Notes: a model not told the origin generated them from the sequence alone. A DNA stretch of 64,000 nucleotides from Ornithodoros turicata (GCF_037126465.1 NC_088201.1:64006879-64070878), one strand, 5' to 3'. Numbered from the stretch's first letter, positions 1 through 10,495 are shown. Program-made: numbers and translations.

Positions 1-27
1 TAGTATATTCTTTGCTTTGTTTCCAGG

Positions 28-340
28 CCATTTCACAGAAAGTCAGGATGCTTCTTCAATGATGCCACCCTCGAAGAAGCTCAGCCAGCCACAATGTCAT
101 GGTTGCACCGTTCCAGTTGCGTCACACAGCACAAGCGGATCCAAGGGGGAGGGGGCGGTTGGGCGATCGCCCCCTCCCCCAAAACTTCAGTTTATACTTG
201 CATTTTCCTCTCCCTCCTTCCAAACCGAGGGTGTCGATCCGTCCCTGAGCACGTCATCAGAAGAGGAGTGCAACACAGTGAATCGGAAGGACAGTGATGT
301 CTTTTGTGTGCATTGGGTGTTTTTTCGTAATACTTCTTGA
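28..340 (+). other. possible exon at the window edge
   Basis: A polypyrimidine tract ending in CAG at 27 looks like a splice acceptor. Two of the three frames after it stay open, one of them to a stop at 338-340. The middle of the stretch (137-252) is a G-rich interspersed repeat, so any reading past about 136 is probably not original coding sequence. No family is recognised. It could be an exon of a plus-strand gene, or chance. Confidence 0.15.
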
Positions 341-598
341 TAGGCATTTAGTGATGGAATATTCTTCATTGTGTGTGTTTAAAGTACTGATCTGTGGCAA
401 GCTACTACTTGATGCAGCCCTGGTATTATACTCTGCTTAGTTAAGTGACTGATCTGGGGGAGGGGCGGTTGGGGTACCGTCCCCCAAAAAACATTAGTTT
501 ATGCATTGGGCTTCCCTCTCTCCCCTCCCCCACTACGTGCTTTAAGCAAGAAACCGCTCCCCTAACCAAGGGTCTCGATCCGCCACTGGCTTAGCTAT
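137..598. repeat. two partial copies of a G-rich/C-rich interspersed repeat
   Basis: The stretches at about 137-252 and 445-598 share the same plan: a G-rich run, GCGGTTGGG, a C-rich run, then a segment ending near TCGATCCG. They are diverged relatives lying in the same orientation. A similar G-run/C-run element with clear target duplications lies at 3007-3233. No coding content is seen between them. Confidence 0.5.
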
Positions 599-833
599 TG
601 AATTTATCAGTCTTATTGTGCCGTAAACTAGTCCCCCAAAGAGCATTTATTATGTCAGAGCAAGTGAGCATTTCCTGTTGTTTTATGACAGTAATTTGTT
701 CAACAAGGTAGAGACTGTCAAACAGCATTGATCAGCACATGTTCTGATCTATGCTGCTTGAAAACCTCTACCATGTTGAACATGGTAAATAAGGCTAGCA
801 CCTCTGTAGAGCTGGCGTGCTGTGCAGAAAAAC

Positions 834-1027
834 CAGCTTCCAGTGAATGCATAACATCCCAATAAGGACTCCTACAAGTACAATAGAGATCACAACGGAT
901 GTCCCTGGAACATGAACCGCTACATCTATCAGTGTTTCATATAGACGCATTTTAGATTTCGATGGAACAAAACTTTCACATAGCTTCGACGTCCACAACA
1001 TCAGCGAAGGCACGTCGCAGAGACATT
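834..1027 (-). CDS. candidate transmembrane exon of the ADAM10-like gene
   Basis: On the minus strand this open segment encodes a juxtamembrane stretch and one strong hydrophobic helix (SVVISIVLVGVLIGMLCI) followed by HWK. The piece LYETLIDVAV before it resembles the LYE-containing juxtamembrane segment of ADAM10, and CDV lies about 33 residues before the helix, much as in that family. The strand and relative position (downstream of the 2272-2461 exon) fit the C-terminal part of the same gene. Against this, the acceptor (CCGAAG then AATG) has a poor pyrimidine tract, and the catalytic and cysteine-rich exons that should lie between are not visible. It may be a degenerate exon, an alternative terminal exon, or chance. 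Confidence 0.35.
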
Positions 1028-1081
1028 CTTCGGATCATTTTGCGTTATCTGGGAGCGTGTTCCTTCTTTCTTATTCTCAAG

Positions 1082-1411
1082 GAATTCTCAGTATTATGTC
1101 ACTTGGAAGGGAGAGGATCCTGAAGAGGAAGTGCTAATATACAAAGTGACCAGGTAAAGAAGTATACTTCCTGTGTGTTACTGGAGAGATTTTTAGCCAG
1201 TTTCATGTGTTTTTGTTCCATACGAACGTTCCCATAAAAAAGAATCAAAGGCAGCCTAACATGTTTCCTCCACAGCTTGTTTCTAAGGTCGGATAACCAT
1301 CTGTCAAACGGGCGCCCGAAACTACTGCAGTGTTATGGGGAAAGGGAGAATGACAGACACGTGAACTCCCAGCTCGTGGTAGAGTCCGTAGCAGGCACTT
1401 TTGAGGCTTAA
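1082..1411 (+). CDS. putative last two exons of an unidentified plus-strand gene
   Basis: Two short segments are bounded by canonical splice signals and agree in phase. The first is 1082-1153, between a TCTCAAG acceptor and a CAG/GTAAAG donor, reading YYVTWKGEDPEEEVLIYKVT. The second is 1276-1411, after a TTTCCTCCACAG acceptor, and ends in TAA at 1409-1411. The split codon closes as AGC (Ser). Together they give about 69 residues, rich in charged residues and without low complexity. I do not recognise the family, and upstream exons were not identified. The alternative is chance splice-like signals in an intron of the minus-strand gene. Confidence 0.3.
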
Positions 1412-2271
1412 TAAGAGCATTTTCATATGTGGATTATCTGTCATGGTAAAGGATTGTGATGAAAAAGACGCAAGGGTGGTGAACAGAACCAGACGGGATT
1501 CGACAGCGATTGGAGTCTGCCTGGCAACAGAACATCGTTCCTCAAGCCGGTTGCAGATCTTCACGGGCGACTTGCTTCTTCGGTTAGTGCATCCGTTAGT
1601 GCGCATCAGTTATAGGTTAGTGCGGCGCTTGCATTAGTGCATCGTCGCATCAACAGCTGGTCTGAGCTCCCGCTGTGCTGCCCCAGAATTCTTGAACGTC
1701 GCAATCCTTGGCTTCATGTTCGCAGTACTTGGCTTCCTGTACGCAGTCCCGGACTTGCACCGTCACGCGGCACTGCAGCGTCACATCTGGCTCTCCAAAG
1801 CTCTCAACCTGTCACTCGCATCTCTTCAATTAAAAAAGAGTAAAACCTTTCCTATGCCGTATCGCCTCTGTCTCGCTGCCTTTAAGCCATTATATATCGA
1901 GAATCATGTCGTCTTTCCTCAATGCGGGCACTGTAAGCATGTCTACCCTTGTGTACGTGTCCTCATAGGCCCCGAGTCATTACACTATCATCGACACCAT
2001 AGAAAAAATTATTCACCGTGATACTTAGGCTTACCATAATATCAATCACAAGTCCTCCGACCTCTGTTGTGGTGTGATGTTGAAAATGTCAACTATTTCC
2101 ACGTTCCTGTTTTTCAAGAACATTGTAACATTTCTCTGTCTCTTTCTATATTTGGGCACAAGAAACTCGGATTCCAAACAAATATTTTCATTCTCCTGTT
2201 TCTGTTTCTGAATATGCTTCATGCGGACCGCTCAAGCGACACAGTTGTCTGATATCTATGATTATACCCAC
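1412..2271. other. no recognisable gene
   Basis: I looked on the minus strand for the HExxH catalytic exon and for cysteine-rich disintegrin exons that should follow the 2272-2461 exon, and found none. The stretch 1560-1850 has short repeats (GTTAGTGC, CTTGGCTTC) but no identifiable element ends. Confidence 0.5.
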
Positions 2272-2461
2272 CGTCCGATGCCACATAAGCAAGGCCAAGT
2301 AAACGGTCCGGAAAAACTCTGTACGTCCACACGTAGGCAAGGCAGAAGTTTCCGTGGTCGATCTTAGAGAACTCGCTCAGCATGTACGAAGCATCCAAGG
2401 AATTTGAGCAAAAGGGATTACTGTCTACCATTCTCCCTTCACAAGAATTGCTATCGTTGAT
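2272..2461 (-). CDS. ADAM10: ADAM10/Kuzbanian-like metalloprotease, catalytic-domain exon
   Basis: This is the fifth recognised exon of a minus-strand ADAM10-type gene. ADAM10 proteases are type I membrane proteins that shed ectodomains, notably of Notch and its ligands. The exon starts at 2461 after a pyrimidine-rich CTTGTTTCAG acceptor, enters in phase 0, and encodes DSNPF, NFCLAYVWTYRVF and LLGLAYVAS, matching the stretch of the catalytic domain that precedes the zinc-binding helix in the family. The donor is most likely G/GTGGGT at 2272/2271 (phase 1). A GTATAA four bases on is an alternative. If unspliced, the frame stops at 2219. The preceding exon lies 29 kb away at 31656-32015. The exon with the zinc-binding histidines is not seen downstream, so this may be a truncated or alternatively spliced locus. 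Confidence 0.8.
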
Positions 2462-3006
2462 CTGAAACAAGAGAGGTAACCATGTCACGAGGTAAATGGG
2501 TGGTTTTCAAGTTGAGAAGTGGCGCTAGGCATGCTGGGTCTTCGAACGTCCGGTTCGAAATTTCGCTCATTTGGAGCAAAGCAAAACTTTATAAACTGTG
2601 ACTTAAACGACAGCCATGACGAGTTCGGAACGCCTGCCCCGTAAAGTAGTAGGGTACTTTAATAAATACTTCGCACGTACTTTTCTTATGACAAAGATAT
2701 CGTGACACATCGTGCATGTTTCGGTTTCCTTTAGCGTGCACTTTGAAATCGCAATCTTTTGCTGCGCTAAATGTTCCGTTACAGTGCGGCCGATGTGACG
2801 CTTCAAATAATAAAGATAACAAGCAACATTTCAGATATGGCACAAGAAAATGTCCAAGCAGTATTTTACCCAGCCATCTTCTGCACTCTGAGGATAGCAC
2901 GCACGTAATCGTTGCCTTCTAGCTTGGGACGAAGCTGTGACTTTAGTTATATTCTTTTCTTTTTACGACTGTCATCACAGCTACACACAATTTTACATGG
3001 TAAGCA
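2462..3006. other. intron sequence, nothing recognised
   Basis: This is the start of the 29-kb intron of the ADAM10-like gene. Short open frames on both strands show no domain signature or matching splice phases. Confidence 0.5.
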
Positions 3007-3233
3007 TGGGCGTACCGAGAGGGGGCAAGGGGGGCCGTGGCCCCCTCTGGAACTTCAAGGTCGCTTGGGGAAATGGTACGCTCTTTAGTCTTAGGTCGTA
3101 ATGAGGTCAGATGTTATGATAGGAACCTCTGAACACCCACACAGTGCGCAACGTCCACCTCCAGAAAAAGATGTGGTGGGGGTGGGGGTTTGCACTCTCC
3201 CCCCCCTTGGAAAAAATCCTGGGAACGCCCATG
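3007..3233. mobile_element. short G-rich/C-rich insertion with 10-bp target duplication
   Basis: The 10-mer ATGGTAAGCA occurs at 2997-3006 and again at 3234-3243, directly flanking a 227-bp segment. The segment begins TGGGCGTACC and ends GGAACGCCCATG, so its ends form a short imperfect inverted repeat. Inside are a G-rich run and a C-rich run, as in the repeats at 137-598. It has no coding capacity. Confidence 0.6.
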
Positions 3234-4371
3234 ATGGTAAGCACATAGCATGGCATTTGATGACAAGTGCCTACACCCCTTAGTTGATTTTCCTTTACGC
3301 TGATATTTTTTTAGCGGAGCAGGATCCATGGGTACGCGATCCATTTTGCGCTTCTTCCGCAGAATTAGTACAGATAAACGCTGAACATCCCCTTAACTTT
3401 ACATTGAAATCACGCTGACGGTATACGACTCCAGCAGACTTTCGAACCGGAAGCGTAAATCCACGTGACATTGCAAATTCCCTTACGTCATTTCGAGTTT
3501 AACATTATTTCATCACGTAGTTTAACAGCTTGTTGCTTGTAAATCCAGCACAAGTTACACATGTGGCAGGGAACGCCAAAATATTTTGAAATTTGCAAGT
3601 ACAATTGTATGGTAATTTCAGGCAGAATCATACTCGGAAAGCGGATTATGTTTCACTGTTTTATGACACATGATCTCATCCATCCTGCAGGAAATCCGTA
3701 GCTTCTTAGTTCGCACCCTGTGACCTTCGTCAAATTACGGCGCCATCAAACGCTACCGCGGCTTCGACACCACGCCATGCTACATGTTGCTGTGATGGGG
3801 GTTACTTTTGAGTGATTTTTTTTTTTTTTTTTGCAAATGAGGCGACTTTGCGATTTATTATCTGGACACCTACAAAACATACAACCTCAAAGATAGAGCA
3901 AACAGTAGATCAGCACATGGACAATAAGTGCGGAAACGCAGTGCTCGAAATGCTCAGTCTTGAACATTATTTTATTAAAAAACAACTATAAGATATGTTC
4001 AGCTATTTCCTCCACCAATGTACTTCCTAAGCAATAGGCTTCAATGTATATTGGTACGAAAAAAATGTGAGACGTCGACTGGACCATCCTGCCTGATTCT
4101 GCCTGAAATGACCCTGTAGTAAAACGGCTTGAGGCGACGTCTGGTGGGGAATAATCCCCAATTTGTGTAGCCATAGCCTAGAGTTGCCACCTGTCCGGAT
4201 TTCACACAAACAGTTCGTAAATTCAAGGTTGTCCGGGTGAAGGTGTAATCCGGACATAAAATGTTGGGAAATTGGCCAAGTCGGAGTAACAACCTTACGA
4301 CGAGTTTTTCGTTTGAGTAATCGTCGCCAACGACTGAGTGATAGCTAAAATGAGCAATCAGAGCTACGTTG
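3234..4371. other. intron sequence, nothing recognised
   Basis: AT-rich sequence with one T-homopolymer (about 3819-3832). Overlapping short open frames near 3986-4292 carry no recognisable motif. Confidence 0.5.
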
Positions 4372-4375
4372 AGCC

Positions 4376-4693
4376 TATGTGAAATATGGGTTAAAGCCTC
4401 CCTCTTAGCCTTTAACCCTTCCGTGGTGCTTTAATAGCCAAAAGACGTTCCCTATTGTCAAACAAGAATGACTCGGACACAAGAGATGTGACTTACATCG
4501 TTTAATCTTTGCCGCCAAAGCACACACACCCAACTATCCACACCGACCGTCCAAGCCCGATTGTCACAGTCCCGTTGTTTTCCCCCGCGTCCCTTCTCCT
4601 CCTGGGGTCCTCCCTTGACCTTGGGGACTTGCGGTCGCCCAAGGCCAATACGGAGTGCTAGCCTCCTACGAGGGTGCCATGGAGGACCCCACA
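4376..4693 (-). repeat. 3' LTR of the Gypsy element
   Basis: This 318-bp terminal repeat pairs with 10510-10827. On the minus strand it starts TGTGGGGTCC directly after the purine tract and ends ...CACATA, next to the AGCC duplication. Confidence 0.9.
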
Positions 4694-4706
4694 CCTCCCC
4701 CCACCT
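4694..4706 (-). other. polypurine tract of the Gypsy element
   Basis: The minus-strand sequence AGGTGGGGGGAGG immediately precedes the 3' LTR, the usual position of the plus-strand DNA primer in reverse transcription. Confidence 0.8.
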
Positions 4707-5523
4707 AAGGCCCGGTCTTGGGGTCCAGGAACTTGAGGAGATCTTCGTCCAGGGACGCAGGGCTCGGCGACGAGTCGACCACCATACGGCCTTGGCCCGT
4801 GGTCACAGGCACAACTGGGGGATCAACCGGCTGTGGCGCTAGGATGGGCGCTGTCCCTCTGGGGTCCGTCCCGGCGATGAGGTCCGGGCGGAAGGCCCGG
4901 AGGATTTCGACGGCGGCTGCGACGGCCAGGTCCGCGGTGACCGCAGCAGGTGCCACAGGCCCCTGAGGTGCGGGTGCTGCCGGCGTGGCGTCCGGGGTAC
5001 CCTGCGTGGCTCCAGCGAGGGCAGCGACGGCGCTAGCGTGGCGGGGACCTCTGGCGTGTGTAGGCTGGTCGATCACGAGGCCCCCGCACGTGGTGCACAG
5101 ACGCGCAGCCTCCTCGTCGCTGTAGACTGCGGCCGGCTCGCTGGGGTAGCGGTCTTGAAGAGTCATCCCCCGGAAGGTGGCAGCCACGCTGTCCGGGTCT
5201 GCACCCCTTAGTGGCCTGGGCTGGTGGCGCCACCGCGTGTGGGACACGAAGCTGGCCGTCGTGTCCCCAACCTGCGCCGTCCAAGTTGCTGCCGACCGGC
5301 GTTGAGGAGTAGCAGGCTGGACTGGTCGCTCCAGCACCCGTCGGTCCCATGCGCTGCCCCGTCTACTCCCCGAACGGGAGCGGGGGGCACCATCCTTTGG
5401 TCGTGGTCTGCTGCCAAGAAACCTGCAAGCAGTTGTGCGGAAGCACGGCACGGTTAACGAACGCGCAAATTGTATGCATGGGACCGCTGTCCCGCTTCTC
5501 GTGCTCCGCCGCGGGTGGAACAA
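4705..5523 (-). CDS. GC-rich 3' ORF of the Gypsy element, unknown
   Basis: An open frame of 272 codons lies between the integrase and the 3' LTR. The first in-frame ATG is at 5166, giving 153 residues. It is rich in Arg, Pro and Ala and contains a CTTCGG cysteine pair (CxxC) and a C-terminal acidic end (SLDEDLLKFLDPKTGP). There is no signal peptide, transmembrane helix or furin site, so it does not look like an envelope gene. It could be an accessory protein, the distal part of pol displaced by frameshift, or GC-biased non-coding DNA. Overlapping frames at 5033-5417 are also open, which is usual in GC-rich DNA and lowers confidence. Confidence 0.35.
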   Translation of the reverse strand: MFHPRRSTRSGTAVPCIQFARSLTVPCFRTTACRFLGSRPRPKDGAPRSRSGSRRGSAWDRRVLERPVQPATPQRRSAATWTAQVGDTTASFVSHTRWRHQPRPLRGADPDSVAATFRGMTLQDRYPSEPAAVYSDEEAARLCTTCGGLVIDQPTHARGPRHASAVAALAGATQGTPDATPAAPAPQGPVAPAAVTADLAVAAAVEILRAFRPDLIAGTDPRGTAPILAPQPVDPPVVPVTTGQGRMVVDSSPSPASLDEDLLKFLDPKTGP

Positions 5524-5586
5524 ACCGTCCTAGCACGCCGCCTCGAGTGTGAACTCCCCGAGTTCTGTTTCGGCTCTCTGGACACA

Positions 5587-6918
5587 TCAGAGTCCCTCAG
5601 AGTCAGCCCCCTGATCGCGTTCATGGTAGCGCTTTAGATCACCAACATGAACGGGACCAGCCCCCTCCCCCATTTCCACACGGCGGATTCGATATGTCAG
5701 GCGGGATACCCGGGATACTACCCGAAATGGCCCCTCCCAACGCTGAGCCAACGATGCTGCAAAACCCATCGCAGCATTGCTCAGTGGATGCGTTCGCCTT
5801 AGGACCAAATCCCCGACTTCGTACGACAGGGCACGATGCCCCTTATCGTACTGAAGCGCCTGATCAGTGCAAGCGATGTCTAGGCTCTCTCTTGCGCAAC
5901 TCACCGCGTCCGAGAGCCGACTACGCAACTCGCTCGCGTACTTCGACAGGCTACGAGCAATAGGCGTGGTCTGTCTCAGCACGTTCTCCATCGGAAAACT
6001 AATGTCTTTCTCGAAGTTCAGGTACGCAGGAGAAAACCCTGTCGACCTATTCACCGTCGTCCTTGTTGCAAAGCCCAACTCAGGTAGACGCTCATCCCAA
6101 TCATTATGCTTGTCGGTTAATACCACCAACATGCTCTTAAGGTTGCGGTTCACCCTTTCCGTGATATTCGCCTGGGGATGATATGGAGTCGTTCTCTTGT
6201 GCCGGATCCCTAGGGCCGCACAGGAGTCGACGAACACCCTTCCTGTGAAGTAGGAAGCATTATCAGTAATCAGCTGGGACGGAAACCCGAACCGTGAGAA
6301 TGTCTCAAGCAGCCGGTCCCATATCCGTTCCGACACCAGCTTCCTAAGCGGGAATAGCTCCACCCACTTAGAGAAATGATCAGTGACCACCAACAGGTAC
6401 TGGTTCCCGCGTGGACTTCTCGGAAATGGTCCCATCACGTCACACGCTACGATATGCCAATGGTAGCTACTAACTACCGGTTGCAACATGCCAGGAGGCT
6501 TACCACCTCGAGGCTTTGCCTTCTGACATACCAGGCAGCTACGGGTAAAGCGCATAACATCCTGCCTCATACCCGGCCAAGTCACAACACGACATAACTT
6601 ATGATAAGTCTTGCTGCCGCTGCCGTGACCCGCCAGAGCTGAGTCATGGAAGTACCGCATAAATACCTTTCGCAGTCTCCTTGGAACCACCACCTTGAAA
6701 GGGGAAACACTCTCGTCCTCCTCGTCTAAGCCGGGTACGTATCGCAGCAAGAGCCCGTCATCACTCAACAAGTATGAGTCCAGGCAGCCATCAAAATTCC
6801 TGTCAACGTTCCCGGTGTCAGCTGCACTATTGTCCGCCAGCTTTCCAGACACCCGTTGACATAACCCGTCTGATTTCTGCGCCTCTAAGAGCTCCTCCCT
6901 GCTTACGACCGTCCCCAA
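5587..6918 (-). pseudogene. integrase part of Gypsy pol
   Basis: The integrase inserts the cDNA into the host genome. The frame contains the HHCC zinc-binding N-terminus (His, His, then CLVCQKAK, about 6660-6530), the catalytic core with D in CDVMGPF (near 6435), D in TDNASYF (near 6255) and E in ANITERVNR (near 6165), and a C-terminal domain with LAQRWEGPFRVV (GPF/Y module). The frame given starts at a non-ATG codon: in the parent element it would be read continuously with RNase H. Here it is cut off by a TAG at 6985-6987 and a further TAA, so the polyprotein would end before the integrase. Confidence 0.88.
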
Positions 6919-6984
6919 GCCAAGGAGTTACCCGCGGGATTCGAACCAATCGCCCCCACGAGATGTCCCCTCTCGGTCTGGCTT

Positions 6985-7641
6985 CTACAACCATTCCCGA
7001 GACTTACACACCTTAGCTGTGTTACCAGTCTCTCTTTCACCCTCCTCGCTTACCGCAAGAGAGTCTGCTCGGCCCCCATGTACGGACTGTACGACCGGGC
7101 CAGCATCATACTCATCTCTGGGCATAGATCTGCCCTCCCACTCGGATTCCTTCTGTGCGTCAGAACAGCGGGAACACAGTGGCGCACGAGACAATGCATC
7201 AGCCACCTTGTTCGTGCTACCTTTCAGGTACTGTACCTGATACGAATAACCCTGGAGCGCTAACGCCCAGCGTGCTAACCTGCCAGCCGGTTTCTTCAAC
7301 CGCTGTAGCCATGCGAGTGCCTGGTGGTCCGTCTGAATGGTGAAAGTCGTCCCATCCAGATACATGTCCAACTTTTTCAATCCGAACATCACCGCCAAGC
7401 ACTCCTTCTCCGTAACGGAATAATTCCCTTCCGCCGGGGCGAGTGTACGACTTGCAAAAGCGACAGGGCATAAGTCTCCCTCATGCTCTTGCAGTAACAC
7501 TGCTCCAACCCCGTAATCACTCGCGTCCGTCTGCATCACGAACGGCTTGTTCATGTCCGGCAACCACAATCTAGCTGTATCCGCTATTGCTTGTGTTAAA
7601 GAGGAAAATGCCTCCTCCTGCCTATAGGACCCCAAGACCAC
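6985..7641 (-). pseudogene. RNase H part of Gypsy pol
   Basis: The RNase H domain degrades the RNA template during reverse transcription. The frame holds FVMQTDASDYGVGAVLLQ, the ENYSVTEKECLAVMF-like segment (here GNYSVTEKECLAVMFG) and FTIQTDHQALAWL, carrying the catalytic acidic residues, then GSTNKVADALSR. It is shifted relative to the RT frame at about 7600-7640, so the original pol is broken here. It ends at TAG 6985-6987, in the same frame as the integrase that follows. Confidence 0.87.
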
Positions 7642-9203
7642 TGCATATTCTTCCGCACCAGCTCGTAAAGTGGCTTAGCCAGAGTCGCACATCGCGGAAT
7701 GAACTGGCGATAAAAGCCAACCATTCCTAAGAACCTCTGCAAGCTCTTGATGTCATGCGGACGAGGATAATCGATTATAGCTCTCAACTTTTCCTCGTTC
7801 GGACTCAGTGTGCCACGATCCACTACAAACCCTAGGAGATCCACCTTAGGGGATGCAATCTGAACCTTCCCCGGATTAATTGTCAACCCGGCGTCCCTCA
7901 TTCTACTCAGAACAGTACGCAAGTGAATGAGGTGCTCCCTGAACGACCTAAAAAATACCACCACATCGTCCATGTAAGCCATGGCATAATTGAACTTCGC
8001 GTCACCCAGCACGACGTCCATTAGCCTCTGAAAACTAGCGGGCGAATTGGATAATCCAAACGGGAGCCTCGTAAATTCAAACAAGCCTCTATGACAAGTG
8101 AATGCCGTCTTTTGGACATCCTCCGCCACTACCGGTATCTGTAGGAAACCCCGACTACAGTCCAAGATCGTGAACACGCTGGCATTCCCCAGCGCGTACA
8201 TGATTGACTCGATAGACGGAAACGGATATGCATCCCTCACCGTTAGGGCGTTCAGCTGGCGATAATCCACACACAGCCTTGCCGTCCCATCCTTTTTCGG
8301 AGCTAACACCACCGGAAAAGCCCAGGGGCTCTGCGACCGCCTAACCGCACCTGTCGCAACCATCTCCTCTAGCGCCGCGTCAAGAATCTCCCTCTTACGC
8401 GCGCTAAGAGGCCTCGGATTACACCTCCAGGGCCTCGACGTACCAGTATCAATCCGATGCTCTAAAACATCAGTCGTCCCTGGCCTCTCAGTGAACATCT
8501 CGGAAAACGGGAGCAAAACGTCAGCAAGCTTGGCGCGCTCTGCCCCTCCGCCCCCGAAAGATGCAACCAGCCTCTCGATTACCTGTGGCCCATTCCCCAC
8601 AGTGAGCGCAGCCTCTCCGCTGTTCGGCTCATACGATTGGGTGCCCACGCGACTGGTTAAGTTACCAGCCGGCGGCGGAACCGCGAAAGGAATCAATGGA
8701 CTCAATGGACCGCCGCACCGATACCCATTCGCTTTTAAATCGAGAATTAGTCCGTCTCGAACAATGAAATCCCGCCCCAAAATAATTGGAGTGGACAAAC
8801 CCGACAGATAAACAAACCGCTGTCGGCATCGCCTTCCGCTGAAGCACAATGAAAGTCTCACAGCGCCTCCAGCATTCGTCACACCCGAAGCTAACCGCAT
8901 GGGAATGTTGACCTTCCTGACGCGAACATTTCGTCCGCGGCAATCTGCGTATACGGCGTCTCCGATTAGCGACAGCGTGGCGCCGGTATCCACCAAGCCC
9001 ATGTACTCTTTACCAGCTATCGTTACGCTTATGTACGGCGCAGAAACGGGGACGGATCCCTGTACTCTGCAAGCTAATGGGGCCAACGCTAACCCGTCCT
9101 CGGCAAAATCTTGCGGCGAGGTACGAGACATACACCCCAAGCTTTCACCTGTCGCCGACGACGTATCAGGGCTAACCCCAACTCCCGCCGCCGGCTCTAC
9201 TTG
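7596..9203 (-). pseudogene. protease and reverse transcriptase part of Gypsy pol
   Basis: The first codon after the predicted -1 slip is at 9203. The protease active site is GLVDTGATLSLIGD (near 8980). The RT has KKDGTARLCVDYRQLN, LDCSRGFLQIPV, LPFGLSNSPASFQRLMD and the catalytic AYMDDVVVF (YMDD at about 7964-7975), then LGFVVDRG. All RT landmarks are intact. The frame runs out at 7596, where a frameshift passes into the RNase H frame. Pol sits in the -1 frame relative to the gag end, matching the frameshift signal at 9154-9209. Confidence 0.9.
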
Positions 9204-9209
9204 TTTCCC
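9154..9209 (-). promoter_or_regulatory. -1 ribosomal frameshift signal at the gag-pol junction
   Basis: On the minus strand the slippery heptamer GGGAAAC (9209-9203) sits in the correct X_XXY_YYZ phase relative to gag, two codons before the gag TAG (9199-9197). After a 7-nt spacer comes GCCGGCGGCG (9195-9186), which can pair over ten positions, two of them G-U, with CGTCGTCGGC (9163-9154). The loop contains a smaller GGG/CCC hairpin. The pol frame opens exactly one base back. Confidence 0.75.
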
Positions 9210-10238
9210 TGCGCTAAGCGAGAACTCCGCTGGCGGTGGGGACAGTTGCGCTTGTAATGACCCAACTCATTACACCCATAACACCTGGGCTGCGCGCGCC
9301 CGTGGTCCGCCGGTGGCAATCTGCTACTGGGGACTTCCCTAACCGACTGTGTCTGCCGACTCTGTACCCTCCGGGCAGGGAGACAATTCCTCTCCCCACG
9401 CGGACCGTCGTGAGAGTTTCCACAAAATCCCGCACGACGCCTCTGCTCGAAGGAAAAGGGATCCAGCGCCCGAGGCCCCCAAAACGAAATCGTTCGCTCT
9501 CCCTCCCGTACGCCCGGCATCCGCCAACATGGATGCCACCTCCCTTCCCCTCGGAGCAGAATCCCGTACTCCACCCCACGCACATCCCGGTTCAACCAAC
9601 TCATCGGGTCGCGGCGGTGGAAGGTACTGCAACTCAGACAAAAGATCTGCCTGAATTACACGAGCCTCTCGTGCAAGCACATCGAGAGAGTCAAACGTCC
9701 TTCCCCGGAGATAAGGGCGAAAACTAGGGTGGCTCTGCCGTATGACACGAGAGACATTTTCCTGCTCACTAGCCCCGGGGTCGGCCCTACTATAGAGCTC
9801 CTGAATCGCTCTCACGAACTCTATTAGGCATTCATCGGCATGCTGCGTACGACGAACTAATTCCTCGCGCACCCGCATCGCGTAATCGGGGGGCAAAAAC
9901 TCCTCCTCGAATCGCTGCCTGAAGTCTGCCATCGAACTGAACGGCTTCTGCAGCCTTCTCCAGCGCGCGGCATCCCCCACCAGTGCTACCGGCACTACCT
10001 GCCTTAACACTGTATCATCGGGCGCTTTGGACGCTGTCTGATAGGTCTCCAGTTCCAACAGGAAGTCTGTGACCGACTCCCCGTCAGAATAGCCCGAGTA
10101 TGTAGGGACAGCCATACTCGGATGGAGCCTCGGGGGAAAAGAGGAATGCGAGGTCGTTTGCACCACATTCATCTGTTGTGTCAGCGCGGCAACAAGGTTT
10201 GTCACCTGCAGCAAGACGTTAGCGGTATCTGCCGCCAT
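9197..10238 (-). pseudogene. gag of the Gypsy element, one frameshift
   Basis: Gag forms the intracellular particle and packages element RNA. It starts at ATG 10238 (MAADTANVLL). The N-terminal half includes a retrotransposon gag capsid-like segment with PTYSGYSDGESVTDFLLELE and ALVGDAARWRRLQ. A single CCHC zinc knuckle, CYGCNELGHYKRNC, lies near the C-terminus. The start frame and the knuckle frame differ, so a one-base shift has occurred at about 9470. The knuckle frame ends in TAG at 9197-9199, immediately after the slippery heptamer. Confidence 0.87.
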
Positions 10239-10495
10239 CGTCTGGGGAGGAAGGGGCTGCGATTTTCAACAGCTTCCGCGCTAGTTCCGGCGATGGCGCC
10301 GTCCCTGCTTTGTTCTCCCGCGACCTCGGGGTCAACCCGATTATCGCCTGCCGCTGCATCGTCACGGTCACCGGTGGACCGTGTAAATACCATCTCGCAA
10401 GTGATTAACACCCGCGAACCCCCAAAATCCTATCAGGGCCCCCAAAAGGTGCGATCGGAGCCACTCCTGGATGACAAACAAAGGAACGGCCAAAA

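Noticed and set aside
1322..1606. Minus-strand frame containing YHELGVH, looking like the ADAM HExxH zinc site
   Set aside because: The spacing is HExxxH, the expected GxxH and flanking helix are absent, and the segment ends in a pyrimidine tract and CAG that looks like intron. A resemblance to a short-chain dehydrogenase C-terminal piece was equally weak.
4705..5523. Envelope gene of the Gypsy element
   Set aside because: No signal peptide, furin site, fusion peptide or membrane anchor.
6930..6960. GGTTCGAATCC, a perfect pol III B box, between RNase H and integrase of the Gypsy element
   Set aside because: No A box at the right distance and the T stem does not pair, so it is probably coincidence within the linker.
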